Assembly (NCBI RefSeq): GCF_001669775.1
Contig: NZ_LXWK01000011.1
Span: forward strand, 186,001 to 250,000
DNA length: 64,000 bases
DNA from: Rheinheimera sp. SA_1
Lineage (GTDB): Bacteria; Pseudomonadota; Gammaproteobacteria; Enterobacterales; Alteromonadaceae
Direction: 5' to 3'
In this document: positions 9,880 to 21,300 of the stretch, piece by piece
Numbering within the stretch: the stretch's first letter is position 1
How the letters are laid out: each line of letters begins with the position of its first letter
Program-made: the position numbers and the translations under genes
Notes under the pieces: generated by a model
The model's database searches: none
What the model saw: only the letters and a program-made list of their open reading frames with translations
Told to the model about the DNA's origin: nothing

Positions 9880-12042
9880 TTAACGCACAATCTCCATTTC
9901 TTTCAGCAGATTATCAGCACCATCCACTTTTTCCATTTGCCACAGCATATAACGGCTGTCGACGTGGATAGAGCGGTTCAGTGCTGGATCGTAATCGACG
10001 TCACCGATAATGCCTTCAATCACACCATCAAACAGCAGGCCGACTAATTCAGCTTTGCCATTGAGGGTTGGCGAGCCTGAGTTACCGCCGGTCGTGTCGA
10101 CATTACTTAAGAAATTGACTGGCACAGTGTTCAGCACCGGATGGGTGTAACCAGCAAAATCTGCCTTTTGAATGGCCGCGAGCTGGGCTGGGGGTGCATC
10201 AAACGGATCGATGCCGGTGGCTTTTTCGACAATGCCTTTCACCGTGGTGAATGGGCTATAACTGACCGCATCACGTGGCTGATAACCCTGCACTGTGCCG
10301 AAAGTGACCCGTAAAGTGCCGTTGGCATCGGCATAAACCGGTTTATTTTGGGTTTTATTAAAAGCAATGACTGCTTCCATCACTTTTGGTCGCGCTACTG
10401 CAAACTTGCCCATCAACTCTTTGCCGGCATTTTCTTCCGCCAGATCGGTCTCAAACATCGCGACCGCAAACTGAATCATCGGATCAGCGCTTGCTTTAAA
10501 ATCTTCCACTGATTTACCAACCCAAGCCAGCCGTTCCACTTCGTCACCGAGCTTGGTCTGCTGATACATCGTCTGCAGTTTTTCTTTTAAGGCTTTTTCA
10601 TCAACATCTGTGCCGGTCAGACCAAAAAACGTATCCACAGCAGCTACTCGTTGTTTTGCTGGTAACTGGCTGTAATGTTTCAGAAAATGCAAAGCAATTT
10701 CCAGATCAACTTGTGGATCGAAACTACGTGACATCCGTTTTAAACTGGCGACAAACCGTTCCTGATCCCGTTCCTGATAACCGGTTTCACGATCTTCATT
10801 TGGTTTCGTCGATTCATGCGCCAAGCGATAAAGTTTACGCGCCGTGCTGAATGTCTGGGCGTAGCCAAAATAATTCAAAATCAAATCACGTTGTTGAAAC
10901 TCGATACTCTGCTCTGACAAGTCCTGCAGGTTTTTCAACGCCGGAGCAAACCGCGCCTGTCGACCAGCGTCAGCTTTAATCCAGCGCAGCATAATTTGCT
11001 CCGAGGTATCTTTACGCTGCTGCGTTGTGCCTTTCTGATAGCTTTGCAACATGCCTTCGTAGTTTTTGGCATAGTTAGCAAGGCCAGCCAGAATCGACTC
11101 ATACTTAATTCTGGTTTCTGAGCCGGCTGGAGCAATTTGTTTAATCAACTCAATGGTTTGTTCGCGGTAAGCTTTAGAAAGTGGCAAATTTTGGGTGAAC
11201 ATATTTTTCAGTTCAAACGCGGTGTTGTAGCGATTGGTGCGGCCAGGATAGCCAATCACCATCACCAAATCGTTTTCCTGCACACCTTTGGCCGACACTT
11301 TTAAGAAAGATGGTGGTGTGAAAGGCACGTTTTCAGCATTAAATTCCGCTGGTTTGCCGTCTTTACCGACATAAGCCCGGTAAAACGAATAATCGCCGGT
11401 GTGACGTGGCCACATCCAGTTGTCGATATCACCACCAAATTTGCCAACACCGCCAGCCGGGGCATGCACTAACCGCACATCATTGATTTCCAACTGTTTA
11501 ATCAGGTAATACTCCAGACCACCATGAAAACTGTACACGCCACAACGATAACCAGCTGTTGCTTCACATTCAGCGATCAACTCTTTGCGCAACTGATCAA
11601 TTTTATCAAACCGGTCTTTGCCGAGCAGTTGTGGTGTCAGTTCCTGATTAATTTGTTTGGTGACATTACTGACTTGTTCGGTGACAAAAATTTTTGAACC
11701 TGGTGCAGCTGGCAGTTCTTCATTGAGAGCTTTGGCCAGAAAACCAGTTTGCAATAAGTTATTTTGGGCGGTGCTGTTATGTTGAATACTGCCATAAGCG
11801 CAGTGATGATTGGTTACCGCCAAGCCCTGATTCGAAATAAAAGACGCAGTACAGCCACCTAAGCTAATCACAGCATTCATTGGGAAAGTGGTCAGCTGTG
11901 TGATGCTGGCGGCATCAATTTGCAAACCTTTACTTTTTAATACAGCTTCAAGTTCTGGCAATTGATGAGGCTGCCACATCCCTTCATCAGCCCAGCCATT
12001 GGCACTTAACACCAATGCCATCGCCAACATGGTTTTTTTCAT
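9880..12042 (-). CDS. S46 family dipeptidyl peptidase, DPP7-like
   Basis: A 720-residue serine peptidase with a signal peptide (cleavage near residue 18, NGWADEG) that removes dipeptides from peptides in the periplasm. Family S46 marks are all visible: TNHHCAYG near residue 79 with the catalytic His, GGDIDNWMWPRHTGDY with the catalytic Asp, and GNSGSPTLNG near residue 645 with the nucleophile Ser. The residue 18 positions after that Ser is Gly (LLFDG). In this family Gly there goes with DPP7-like preference for hydrophobic P1 residues, whereas Arg marks the acidic-specific DPP11. It is monocistronic with its own terminator. Confidence 0.93.
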   Translation of the reverse strand: MKKTMLAMALVLSANGWADEGMWQPHQLPELEAVLKSKGLQIDAASITQLTTFPMNAVISLGGCTASFISNQGLAVTNHHCAYGSIQHNSTAQNNLLQTGFLAKALNEELPAAPGSKIFVTEQVSNVTKQINQELTPQLLGKDRFDKIDQLRKELIAECEATAGYRCGVYSFHGGLEYYLIKQLEINDVRLVHAPAGGVGKFGGDIDNWMWPRHTGDYSFYRAYVGKDGKPAEFNAENVPFTPPSFLKVSAKGVQENDLVMVIGYPGRTNRYNTAFELKNMFTQNLPLSKAYREQTIELIKQIAPAGSETRIKYESILAGLANYAKNYEGMLQSYQKGTTQQRKDTSEQIMLRWIKADAGRQARFAPALKNLQDLSEQSIEFQQRDLILNYFGYAQTFSTARKLYRLAHESTKPNEDRETGYQERDQERFVASLKRMSRSFDPQVDLEIALHFLKHYSQLPAKQRVAAVDTFFGLTGTDVDEKALKEKLQTMYQQTKLGDEVERLAWVGKSVEDFKASADPMIQFAVAMFETDLAEENAGKELMGKFAVARPKVMEAVIAFNKTQNKPVYADANGTLRVTFGTVQGYQPRDAVSYSPFTTVKGIVEKATGIDPFDAPPAQLAAIQKADFAGYTHPVLNTVPVNFLSNVDTTGGNSGSPTLNGKAELVGLLFDGVIEGIIGDVDYDPALNRSIHVDSRYMLWQMEKVDGADNLLKEMEIVR

Positions 12043-12299
12043 TCTGAATTTCCTTTGTCTAAACTGTGATTACACCGCGAATTCAAGGCGTGGAAAAACC
12101 CGATAGTTAACGGGCTGTGGCTGGCATTGTGCGATAAATTTAATAAATGTACAGTACACTCACCGACAAATTCTCACTGTTGGTTGATTTTCAAGATAAA
12201 ATCCCAATATCTGAAGTGCATTCTTTTTTAAACTTTATTTTATGAATGGTTTGTTGCGAATTCAGCAAGCGTTCGATAGCAGCGTTAATGGGAACTTCG

Positions 12300-12794
12300 A
12301 TGGAAAAATTACTGGAACAGCTGATTTATGCTTCACGCTGGATTATGGCACCAATTTACCTCGGACTCAGTCTGGTATTGCTGGCACTTGGCATAAAATT
12401 TTTTCAGGAAGTGTTCTATATTCTGCCGGCGGTGTTCAGCATCAAAGAAGTGGATTTAATTCTGGTGGTACTGTCGTTGATTGATATAGCCCTGGTTGGC
12501 GGCTTAATCGTGATGGTGATGTTCTCTGGTTATGAAAACTTTGTCTCACGGCTTGATATCAATGAAACTGATGAAAAATTAAACTGGCTAGGTAAAGTTG
12601 ATTCGGCATCGTTAAAGAACAAAGTAGCAGCGTCGATTGTCGCCATTTCTTCCATTCATTTATTAAAAATATTTATGAATACTCCGAACATTCCGAACGA
12701 TAAAATCATGTGGTACTTATTGATCCATATCACTTTTGTGGTTTCAGCCTTCGCAATGGGCTACCTGGATAAAATCATGAAAGACAAAGTTTAA
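12300..12794 (+). CDS. YqhA / UPF0114 family membrane protein
   Basis: A 164-residue inner-membrane protein of the UPF0114 (TIGR00645, E. coli YqhA) family, of unknown function. It has an amphipathic start ([20 protein letters not shown]), a long hydrophobic segment, the conserved [27 protein letters not shown]-like region (residues about 85-115) and two further membrane helices. I chose the ATG at 12300, which matches the family start; the frame stays open to 12246. It is divergent from the S46 peptidase gene. Confidence 0.9.
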   Translation: MEKLLEQLIYASRWIMAPIYLGLSLVLLALGIKFFQEVFYILPAVFSIKEVDLILVVLSLIDIALVGGLIVMVMFSGYENFVSRLDINETDEKLNWLGKVDSASLKNKVAASIVAISSIHLLKIFMNTPNIPNDKIMWYLLIHITFVVSAFAMGYLDKIMKDKV

Positions 12795-13042
12795 ACAATA
12801 TCTCAATTAGCAACTCAACACGGCCAAATCCCGGCTGCAACAATCATCTGGCCGGATAACAAAAGCGTACCATTGTCCGGTCTGAGCTTTTGTGTCACAG
12901 ATATGATGCCAGAGCTTTTATGCCAAAGCTTTTATGCCAAAGCTTTTATGTCAAAGATTAGTGTAATTTTTGCTTTAGCTTATCGGACTTTGCCATGTAC
13001 TATAGCTTTGTCTAAAGTTTGACCTGAGTGAGCCAACAGGTC
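12795..13042. other. Intergenic region with short repeat
   Basis: No gene is visible between the YqhA gene and the ERIC-type element. It contains the 14-bp triplicate repeat listed separately and imperfect hairpin-forming stretches around 12853-12888 (CCGGAT with GTCCGG) that may end the YqhA transcript. Confidence 0.5.
12914..12955. repeat. 14-bp direct repeat, three copies
   Basis: The unit GCTTTTATGCCAAA is repeated three times in a row; the last copy has TGT for TGC. It lies in a non-coding gap and looks like a small slippage repeat. Confidence 0.8.
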
Positions 13043-13170
13043 TATACCCAAAATCATTGAAGATTCGGGTAGGCGGCAACTGAACAAATCCCCGGGAGCT
13101 TAGCTGTTCTAAGTGACCGGGGTGAGTGAAGGCGGCCAACAACCCCGAACCTTCAAGGATGACGGGTATA
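13043..13170 (+). repeat. ERIC-type palindromic element, copy 1
   Basis: A 128-bp imperfect palindrome with ends TATACCC and GGGTATA. The layout follows the enterobacterial ERIC/IRU element as I remember it: TATACCCAAAAT at one end, AGGCGGCAA, ATCCCCGGGAGC, a central hairpin, GTGACCGGGGTGAG, AAGGCGGCCAAC and GATGACGGGTATA at the other end. The outer stem TTGAAGATTCGGG pairs with CCCGAACCTTCAA with one mismatch. It lies just before the sensor kinase gene in the direction of transcription. Confidence 0.85.
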
Positions 13171-13210
13171 TACAACCGGGTCAGTGCTAATAAGTATAAA
13201 GAGGTACAGT

Positions 13211-16200
13211 GTGCAGGGATCCGCGCCTGGCGTTTCGCCATCCCCCTTCAATTCATGTTGTCGCAAGCTGTGGTTATGGCTGTGTTTATCGTTGCTGGTA
13301 GTCGGCAACGTTGCTGCCACAGCCAGCGAAAATGGTTTACCTCTGCTGAAAAACTATAAGCCCAAAGCCTACAATGCCGGCACCCAAAACTGGGCCATCG
13401 TGCAGGATCAACGTGGTATTTTGTATGTTGGCAATAATGTCGGTGTGCTGGAATTTGACGGTGTGCAGTGGCAAACCATTCAAACTTCAAATCAGTCGGT
13501 TGTCCGTTCGTTGGCCGTTGGACCCGATGGCCGGATTTTTGTCGGTGCCAAAGGTGATTTAGGTTATATCGACCCTGCCGTTGGTCCGCATTTTGTGTCC
13601 TGGACCGAACGTATTCCAGAACAATACCGTGATTTTTCTGACATCCGGCAAACCTTCGTCACCCCTGCTGGCGTGATGTTTGTATCACGCCGTGATGTGT
13701 TCTTAATGAATGAACAACAGGTTCATACCTGGCGCAGCGACAGCCATTTTGGCAAAGCCTTTCAGATTGGCGAGAAAATATTAATTGTCGATGCCGAACT
13801 TGGGCTGTTGCAATTCACTGAAGGAAAGTTGCAGCCGGTTGCCGGCACTTCAGCACTGCTGAACAAAAACATTTTTGTCATTGAAGCATGGCACAATAAT
13901 CAACTGCTGATTGGCTGCCGTAACACCGGCTTTTTTCTGCTGAATGATCAAGGGCTGCACCCCTTTGCGACAGATATCGACAGCCGTTTAAATCAGACCC
14001 TGCTCTACAACAGCAAAAAATTACGCAATGGTTTACTGGCCATCGCCACGGTGCGTGACGGGGTGTTTTTGCTGAACGAGCAAGGCAAACTTGTTAATCA
14101 TCTTAATATCAATTCAGGTTTGCTAAACGACAATGTGCGCGCCATGTATGAAGATCCACAACAAGGTTTATGGCTGGCACTTGACCACGGCCTGGCGCGG
14201 GTGGAAGCATCTTCGGCGATTTCGTTATACAACCATGTCACAGGTCTTACCGGCAACGTCCACGCCTTACATCGTCATCAGCAGCAACTTTATGCTGGTA
14301 CCAGCCAGGGCTTGTTCCGGCTTGAATCAACCAGTGGCAAACAATCGGCTTTTTTGCAATTACCACAACTGAAATTTCAAACCTGGGATTTGGCCAGCGT
14401 CGGCGACGACTTATTAGTTGCCAATAACAAAGGCGTGTATCTGCTGGTCAATGAACAGGCGCAACCGCTGTTGAGTTCGCCGGTATCCAGTAAGGTGTTG
14501 TTGCAATCAAAGCAGCAGCCACAACAGGTGTGGATTGGACTACAAAATGGCCTGATGAGCTTGCGAAAAACCGCAGCCGGCTGGCAGGCTGAACCTGAAA
14601 TTGAAGGGGTGGCCGGGAATATCAACAGCCTGGTTGAAACTGCCGGAGGTGAATTGTGGGTGGGTTCGCTGGCGCATGGCATCTACCGTTTGCAGCTGCC
14701 ACCTGCCACTGCCGATCAACAACGCCCTGCACCTATTGTGACTCACTTTGGCGAGGTTCATGGACTCCCCAGTGACAATCGTAATTCAGTGTCGTTACTC
14801 GATCAGAAATTGTTAATTTCCACAGTTCGTGGTTTGTATCGTTTTGATCCAGCCAGTCAGCGGTTTTCCCCGGATAGCGCTTATCAGTCGTTGTTTACCG
14901 ATCAACCCTGGGTGCGGGCGCCGTCACGCGATAGTCAGGGGCGACTGTGGATGTTGACCTGGAGTAACCAGACCGGCGAACGTCAGGCCGGTGCCGCAGT
15001 GCCGGTAACCGCCGCTAAAACCGGTGCAGATCAGGCCACTGTACAGTCGGCTGATGGTGCTGGCTCTGGCATGGATACGAGCAGCGCCAACCTGCAGTGG
15101 ACCACGGCGCCGCTTTATCCGCTCGCCGACACGCCACTGGATGAAATTCTGATCGAATCCGACGACGTGATCTGGTTTGGTGGTGCCGAAGGTATTTTCC
15201 GCTTTGCCGCTGCCAAAAACCAAACCGAGCTTACGCCAACCCAGCAATTCCCGCCGTTAATCCGTCGGGTGCAACATCAGGGCGTGCCATTGGCGCAGCT
15301 AGCGGGTCAGCCGCTGCAATTGTCGGCCAGCCAGAACTCATTGCGCCTGGAATATACAGTGCCGCGATTTGGGCATTTGGATACCATGTTATTCCGGGTA
15401 AAACTTAATGGTTTTGAAACCGACTGGTCGAGGTGGAGCAACGAAACTTACCGCGACTACACCAACTTACCAGCCGGTCGTTATCAGTTTGAAGTGCAAT
15501 ACAAAAATGCTTTTGGCGATATCAGCACGGCCAGTCCTTATCAACTGCAGATTGTCAGCCCCTGGTATTTACGCTGGTGGGCGGTGGTCAGTTATTTGCT
15601 GCTGATTGCTTTGGGCGTGCTGTCGGTGATGCGTTGGCGGTTAAATCTGGCGCTGCGCGAGCAACAAAGGCTCAGCCTGCTGGTGAACGAACGCACCCAA
15701 CATCTGGAAAATACCATGCAGATGCTGGAGCAAGCCAAAACCAAGGCCGAAGCAGCGGCGCAGGCGAAAAGTGAATTTCTGGCCAATATGAGTCATGAGA
15801 TCCGCACCCCAATGAACGCCATTATTGGTTTTTCACAGCTCGCACAAAATACCGAATCCTTTGCTGAGCAGCAGCTATACCTTTCGAAAATCACCAATTC
15901 CAGTAAAATATTATTGAGTATTATCAATGATATACTCGACTTCTCCAAAGTCGAAGCCGGCAAACTGGAGCTGGAAAAAGTCCGGTTTCGGTTAAGCGAT
16001 ATGCTGCAGCAAGTGCGGGATTTATTTATCGAGCAAAGCCGGCAAAAACGCCTCGAATTACAGTTTAGCGTTGAGCCTGGTGTACCAGATTTTCTGGTCG
16101 GCGACCCACTGCGATTAAGCCAGGTGCTGGTGAATTTACTCAGTAACGCTGTGAAATTTACCGGAACCGGTCAGGTGACTTTAACGGTGGATCACTGTGC

Positions 16201-16915
16201 GGATCTGACCAAAACAGCACAGAGCGGCGAAGGTTGCCATGATGAAATCTGGTTGCAGTTTGCGGTCAAGGACACCGGCATTGGTTTAACGCAGGAGCAA
16301 TGTGACAATCTGTTCCAGGCTTTTAGCCAGGCCGACAGCTCGACCAGCCGAAAATACGGCGGCACTGGCCTTGGCTTAAGCATTGCCCAGCGGTTAGTTG
16401 GCTTGATGGGCGGCAGTATTCAGGTGCAAAGTGAAGTCGGGATCGGCAGTACTTTTAGCTTTAGTGCCCGTTGTTATACCGCTACAGCTGTTGCCCCCCC
16501 CCCTGGTCAGCAACCAACGGCCGCGGCCCAGGCAGGCACCTCGACAAGTGGCGCGCCGGGTCTGGTGTTGTTGGTCGAAGACAACAGTTACAACCAGACA
16601 CTGGCAAGGATCATTCTGCAGCATGCCGGTTTTTCCGTGAATATCGCTGAAAATGGTGCGCAGGCGCTGGAAATGCTGAAGGAACAATCTTATCAACTAG
16701 TGCTAATGGATGTGCATATGCCGGTGATGGATGGCTACACCGCCACCCGCGCGATTCGGGCACAAGCGCAATATGCCAGACTACCGGTGATCGCATTAAC
16801 CGCGCACGTCACGGCGGATTTCCACCAGGAATGTCTGGACGCCGGCATGAACGATTTTGTCACCAAGCCAATTGACGCCCGTACCTTGCTGGATAAAGTC
16901 CGGGAGTGGGTGTAA
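13211..16915 (+). CDS. Hybrid sensor histidine kinase with periplasmic propeller
   Basis: A membrane sensor of 1234 residues. It has a signal region (about 20-42), then about 600 residues of two-component-regulator propeller repeats ([39 protein letters not shown]), a Y_Y_Y domain, a membrane helix, and a coiled linker. Next come a HisKA domain with the phospho-accepting His in [10 protein letters not shown] (about 862), an ATPase domain ([14 protein letters not shown]) and a receiver with Asp in [11 protein letters not shown] (about 1167). There is no DNA-binding output, so another protein must act on genes. I prefer the GTG at 13211, with AAAGAGG six bases upstream, over the GTG at 13184. 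A run of ten C lies between ATPase and receiver. It is convergent with the pectate lyase gene, so it may sense pectin fragments. Confidence 0.9.
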   Translation: MQGSAPGVSPSPFNSCCRKLWLWLCLSLLVVGNVAATASENGLPLLKNYKPKAYNAGTQNWAIVQDQRGILYVGNNVGVLEFDGVQWQTIQTSNQSVVRSLAVGPDGRIFVGAKGDLGYIDPAVGPHFVSWTERIPEQYRDFSDIRQTFVTPAGVMFVSRRDVFLMNEQQVHTWRSDSHFGKAFQIGEKILIVDAELGLLQFTEGKLQPVAGTSALLNKNIFVIEAWHNNQLLIGCRNTGFFLLNDQGLHPFATDIDSRLNQTLLYNSKKLRNGLLAIATVRDGVFLLNEQGKLVNHLNINSGLLNDNVRAMYEDPQQGLWLALDHGLARVEASSAISLYNHVTGLTGNVHALHRHQQQLYAGTSQGLFRLESTSGKQSAFLQLPQLKFQTWDLASVGDDLLVANNKGVYLLVNEQAQPLLSSPVSSKVLLQSKQQPQQVWIGLQNGLMSLRKTAAGWQAEPEIEGVAGNINSLVETAGGELWVGSLAHGIYRLQLPPATADQQRPAPIVTHFGEVHGLPSDNRNSVSLLDQKLLISTVRGLYRFDPASQRFSPDSAYQSLFTDQPWVRAPSRDSQGRLWMLTWSNQTGERQAGAAVPVTAAKTGADQATVQSADGAGSGMDTSSANLQWTTAPLYPLADTPLDEILIESDDVIWFGGAEGIFRFAAAKNQTELTPTQQFPPLIRRVQHQGVPLAQLAGQPLQLSASQNSLRLEYTVPRFGHLDTMLFRVKLNGFETDWSRWSNETYRDYTNLPAGRYQFEVQYKNAFGDISTASPYQLQIVSPWYLRWWAVVSYLLLIALGVLSVMRWRLNLALREQQRLSLLVNERTQHLENTMQMLEQAKTKAEAAAQAKSEFLANMSHEIRTPMNAIIGFSQLAQNTESFAEQQLYLSKITNSSKILLSIINDILDFSKVEAGKLELEKVRFRLSDMLQQVRDLFIEQSRQKRLELQFSVEPGVPDFLVGDPLRLSQVLVNLLSNAVKFTGTGQVTLTVDHCADLTKTAQSGEGCHDEIWLQFAVKDTGIGLTQEQCDNLFQAFSQADSSTSRKYGGTGLGLSIAQRLVGLMGGSIQVQSEVGIGSTFSFSARCYTATAVAPPPGQQPTAAAQAGTSTSGAPGLVLLVEDNSYNQTLARIILQHAGFSVNIAENGAQALEMLKEQSYQLVLMDVHMPVMDGYTATRAIRAQAQYARLPVIALTAHVTADFHQECLDAGMNDFVTKPIDARTLLDKVREWV

Positions 16916-16921
16916 TCCACG

Positions 16922-16993
16922 GTTAACATCTGGGGTCAGAGTCAATTGTTAACAGATTTTTGTTAACAATTGACTCTGACCCCAGATGTTAAC
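16922..16993. repeat. 32-bp perfect inverted repeat, bidirectional terminator or REP-like palindrome
   Basis: Arms 16922-16953 and 16962-16993 are exact reverse complements around an 8-base loop AGATTTTT. The core TCTGGGGTCAGAGTCAATT is a sequence I know from palindromes near IS200-like REP-associated transposases in marine gammaproteobacteria. Here it lies between the convergent ends of the sensor kinase and pectate lyase genes, where it would act as a strong hairpin for both transcripts. Confidence 0.85.
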
Positions 16994-17007
16994 TAACGCG
17001 AAGTCTT

Positions 17008-18240
17008 TCACTCATTCTGCTGCCATTTGGGGTAAGCCTTCAGCACCGCTGCGGCATTATTTTGATACCAGCCATAACCTTGTTGCCGCTCCAACGATAA
17101 ATCGCTGACTTTGGCTTTGATACTGCCGTCGCGATCAACAAACAGCGGTTGCTGGGTTTTTAAATCATAAAACCTGGCCCACAGTGGTTTGGCGCCTGGA
17201 GCTGCCACCAGTCGCATCCCTTTGTCGTCGCGCTCCACTTTGGTATCGAGAATTTGTTTTTCCGAAAACCAGCTCACTGCCGCTTCTACCGCTTGCACCA
17301 CAGCCGCTGATGGCCTTGGTAATTCCATCAATAACAAAGTAACCCCGGCACTTTCGCTACTGGCAAGCGCCGCTAGTTCATATGCACGCGCCGCCATCGG
17401 CTCTAAAGTTAATGGATGATGTTGCGCCGCCCAAATGGTCAGTTTGCCGTTTAATTTCACCTGCGCTTTTAACAACAATTCAGTGCCAAGCACAAACTGC
17501 TGCTGTGCCTGTTGCCGCATTTGCGTCGGCAGCAGCGCAAACTGTGGTGCCGTCGCGACATCTTTTAGCAATCTTAATAATTCCACCAATACATGATCGT
17601 TGAGAGTCAATGCATCATGATAACCACCCCGCAGCGGATAAATCTGCGCAAAACCACCATTGGGATATTGCGCCGCCAGCACAAACAATACCCCCTGCTC
17701 CAGCGCTGCTTTTATCTGAGATTTTAAGGTTGCGGGCGCATAAGGATAAAATGCCGCCAGCCAGCGTAATTGGGTGGTGGTAGCACCATTATCAAAAGTC
17801 GGAATATAGTTTTTCTCGACGCCAAACATTTGGCCGGGTTGCCGTAGCTGGCCCGCCATATCGGTTCTTTTACTCCAGCCACCGGATGGCGTCTGAAAAG
17901 ACAAAATCACTTGGGCTACCCGAATGGCATCCGGGCTTTGCAGGTATTCGATGCTTGGCTCTGGCTCAAAACCAAATTGTTTGTGCTTAAATGGCTTAGC
18001 GGCTTTGGTCTGCTTCAATGCCACCAGCTCGTGTTGCAACAATGCCTGATCCTTGGCCGCTAATGCCGTTGAGCGCGCAAAATAGGCCTGCCAGGCTGGG
18101 TCTTGCGCAACTTGTTGACGCCATTCAACACTTTGATCCTGCTCTGGATCCGTCGTTGTTGCATTGCTATTCAATGGCAGTGCTGACAACACTACCCATA
18201 CGAAAAAACACCATGAAATCCCTAAAATTTTTCTTAACAT
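17008..18240 (-). CDS. Pectate lyase, PL10 family (PelA/Pel-15E type)
   Basis: A secreted enzyme of 410 residues that cleaves de-esterified polygalacturonate by beta-elimination and gives unsaturated oligomers. The signal peptide ends near residue 28 (LNSNATTTD). Family marks are GGWSKRTDMAGQ, DNGATTTQLRWLA, a repeated helical-toroid pattern, and NGGFAQIYPLRGGYHDALTLND, with the conserved Asp and Arg of the active site. Length is close to a single PL10 domain with no carbohydrate-binding module. It follows the TonB receptor and gapN on the same strand, with about 97 bp between. Unsaturated ends it makes would feed GH105, KduI and KduD. Confidence 0.92.
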   Translation of the reverse strand: MLRKILGISWCFFVWVVLSALPLNSNATTTDPEQDQSVEWRQQVAQDPAWQAYFARSTALAAKDQALLQHELVALKQTKAAKPFKHKQFGFEPEPSIEYLQSPDAIRVAQVILSFQTPSGGWSKRTDMAGQLRQPGQMFGVEKNYIPTFDNGATTTQLRWLAAFYPYAPATLKSQIKAALEQGVLFVLAAQYPNGGFAQIYPLRGGYHDALTLNDHVLVELLRLLKDVATAPQFALLPTQMRQQAQQQFVLGTELLLKAQVKLNGKLTIWAAQHHPLTLEPMAARAYELAALASSESAGVTLLLMELPRPSAAVVQAVEAAVSWFSEKQILDTKVERDDKGMRLVAAPGAKPLWARFYDLKTQQPLFVDRDGSIKAKVSDLSLERQQGYGWYQNNAAAVLKAYPKWQQNE

Positions 18241-18337
18241 AGTTTGTCCATCTGGCTAACCAACGCGCATCCGGACTTGCTGCCAAAACCAGGTCCGGAG
18301 TGGTTCAAACAACTTGGTTCATCGAGGAAGTTACCGC

Positions 18338-21300
18338 TTAAAACGATCCACGAACCCCAACCAAATACTGGCGCCCGGTCAGCAGATATTCCACCGGACG
18401 AGACGTATATACATCACTCCACTGCTCGGTTGGCGCATTCGTCAAATTCAGCGCTTCAAACGACAACGACAGATGTTCATTAATCTGATAACGCGCCGAA
18501 AAGTTCAACTGACCTTTGTCTTCATAACCTCGGCCAAAACTGCCTTCGTCTTTGTATTTATCCAAGTACTCTTTGGTGTAACGTTCGCGGAAGTTATACG
18601 ACACCCGCGCGCCCCAGTTGTCCTGCTCAAAATACACTGTGTAGTTATAACTTAATCGCGAGGTTTCTTCGGCTAGTAAACTTGCAACCTGCACGGTAAA
18701 TGGGTCGGTAATATCACGTTTATAGTCAATCCAGGTTAGATTCGACAAGAAACCAAAACCATTCCAGGGCTCTGGCAAAAAGCTAAACGGTTGTTGGTAA
18801 ATCAATTCCAGACCTGTCACACCTTCTGCTGGTGTATTCAGCAATTGCGTGACATCCCAGGTGATGGTTGCAGGGTCAACTTCACCCAAATCAATGCCCA
18901 TCGCGCTTAACTGCTCACGCGAATACACTTCTTGCTTGGAGCCTTTACTAAGACCCGTGATGTCTTTATAAAACGCTGCCACCGCCAATAACGATTCTTC
19001 AGCAAAATACCATTCTAATCCGATATCCACCTGATTGGATTCATAAGGACGCAAGGTTGGCCCAGCGCCTTGCTCGATGGTCGCCGTTGGATCTTTGCTA
19101 TCCGGTGTATTCACTTTGATAGCCGAGGCCAAATCGGCAATCGCAGGCCGGGTGATGGCTTGGGACAAGCTAAAACGGGCGACGACATCGTCGGTTAAAT
19201 CATAGGCCAGGTTTAAAGACGGCAATACATCGCGGCTTTCACTGACCGTTTCGCGCCAGCCGTAACCACCGGCGAAATTAGCGCCATCGCCACGGCCTGG
19301 CGTGTAACCGTCGGCATAAATATGATCGAGGTTCACAATGGCCGAGGTGTTGGTATTTTCAATCACCCGTACACCGATATTGCCGCGGACATCTTTATCA
19401 AACAGAGTTTTAGTAAAATCGAGTTGCAGATAAGCACCGGTCACTTGTTCTTTGACATCATAAGTGGTGGCATAACGTTCTTTCGCTTCGAAGAAACTTT
19501 CACCACCAAAAGCGGCCAAAGATTTAGCGTAATCCGGTGTTAACCAGCTACCAGCGGTTAAGGTTGAAGAACCTGGTACCGAGGCGGCATTGCCAAAAGA
19601 AGCGCCGACATCACTCAGCGACAAGCCAAATAATGCCCCCCGTAGCCTATCTGCCGCCAGTTTTTGCACCAACGCTTCGGCGCTGTCGCCGCTGGTTTTA
19701 TTGGTGGCGGTATTCAGCACTTTCCAACCGTTATCACCCTGCACGTTGGCCGTTTCAAATACCCGGTGATTCAGACCAAACTTCAGACTGTAATCATCGT
19801 TCAGTACATATTTAAAGCTCAGGCTTAAATTGCTGTTTTCGCTGTCAATATACTGATCTTTATTTCGCGCCAAGCCAATGCTGTATAGATCCGGGTTTAA
19901 CATCAGCTGCTGTAATTGCGCAGCAGTGTAAGTCGCGCCAGGTTTTTGCGCCGGGGCAAAAGCAAAAGAAGGCATATCCATATTCATCGAACCGGCGCCG
20001 ATGCTGGTACCTTTTTGGCCAATCAATGCCACGGGGTCGATAGCACCATCAAAACTGTAGGCAAAAGTCGAGTTAAAGGAATCCAGCGCAAAAGTATGCT
20101 GAAACGGCGTCTCTAATTTCGATTCACCAAAACCGGCCAGCGCCACCAGTGATAGCGCGTCATTGAGTTGCCAGTCGGCGGTGAGCGTCACTTGATTAAA
20201 GTCAGAAGTGGACACATCTTTACGCGCTTCTGAGCGGATTGGCACGCCAGATAAAGTCGCAGCGACCACGGTATTGTTGGCATCAACGACCAGATTCTCG
20301 GCGTAAATATTGGTTTTGCTGCTGACATTACCGCGTAGCAGTGCCGAATAATGAAATTCATCCATGGTGCTATCAAGCGAAGCATGCAGCAGATCCAGAC
20401 TAAAACGTAAATCATCAGTCGCCTGATATTGCAGCGCCCCGGTTAAACCCAACCGGTCTTGGGCTTTATTAAAAATCGAATAACGCGGAATACGTGGTAG
20501 ATACAAACCTTCCATATTGGCATTGGTGTAGGCGCCTTTGGGCGACAATAAAAACACCGGCGCTGCGCTCAGTTTGTTATCTGGCGAACCGGCTTTAAAG
20601 GATGGATGGTTGATATTCCAACGCAAGGTCGTGGCACCTTCACTTTGTACCAAGCCTTCCGAATAGGCGGCAGAAAATAACACGCCAAATTTGTTGTCCC
20701 AGTTTTTGCTGAACATCATTGATGCACGCGGCGTCACTTCTTCCGCCACATCGTTGTAACGGGCGTTCAGGTTATAAGCGAATTTATCTTCCTGATACTG
20801 AAAAGGCCGCGCCGTTTGTAAATTCACGTTACCAGAAATACCACCATCTTCTAGTTCAGCGGAACTGGTTTTATTGACATCAATCTGGGTAAAGAGCTCG
20901 GAGGCAAAGACGTTAAAATCAAAAGCCCGGCTTTTATTGGCGCCGCCGGCAGCATCGGTGGCGGCTCCGGCGGATGCCGATTCCATGCCGTTAATGGTGG
21001 TTTTGACAAAGGTTGAGCCCAAACCACGCAAACTGATTTGCCGCCCTTCACCGGCGTCTTGTTCAATGGCAATGCCAGGCACCCGCGCGAGCGCATCGGC
21101 GATATTTAAATCCGGGAATTTACCTAAATCTTCCGCGAGGATAGTTTCTTTGGAGCCGACCGCTTCTCGTTTGGCCATTAACGCCACATTTAAGCTGCCG
21201 CGAAAACCGGAGACGGCGATCACTTCGATGTCTTTTTCTTTGGCTGTTGCGGCTGCTGGCTTGTTAGTATCAACTGAGCTTTGTGCCTGCGCTGTATTCT

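Noticed and set aside
12150-12170. TGTACAGTACA palindrome before the YqhA gene as an operator
   Set aside because: Only one copy and no known regulator match, so I could not support it.
13043-13170. ERIC-type elements as integron attC sites
   Set aside because: They lack the GTTRRRY and RYYYAAC boxes, and they carry the ERIC ends TATACCC and GGGTATA.
18270-18299. CCGGAC/GTCCGG hairpin between TonB receptor A and pectate lyase as a terminator
   Set aside because: It has no T-run on either strand and lies inside an apparent operon, so it is more likely a mRNA stability stem, and support is weak.
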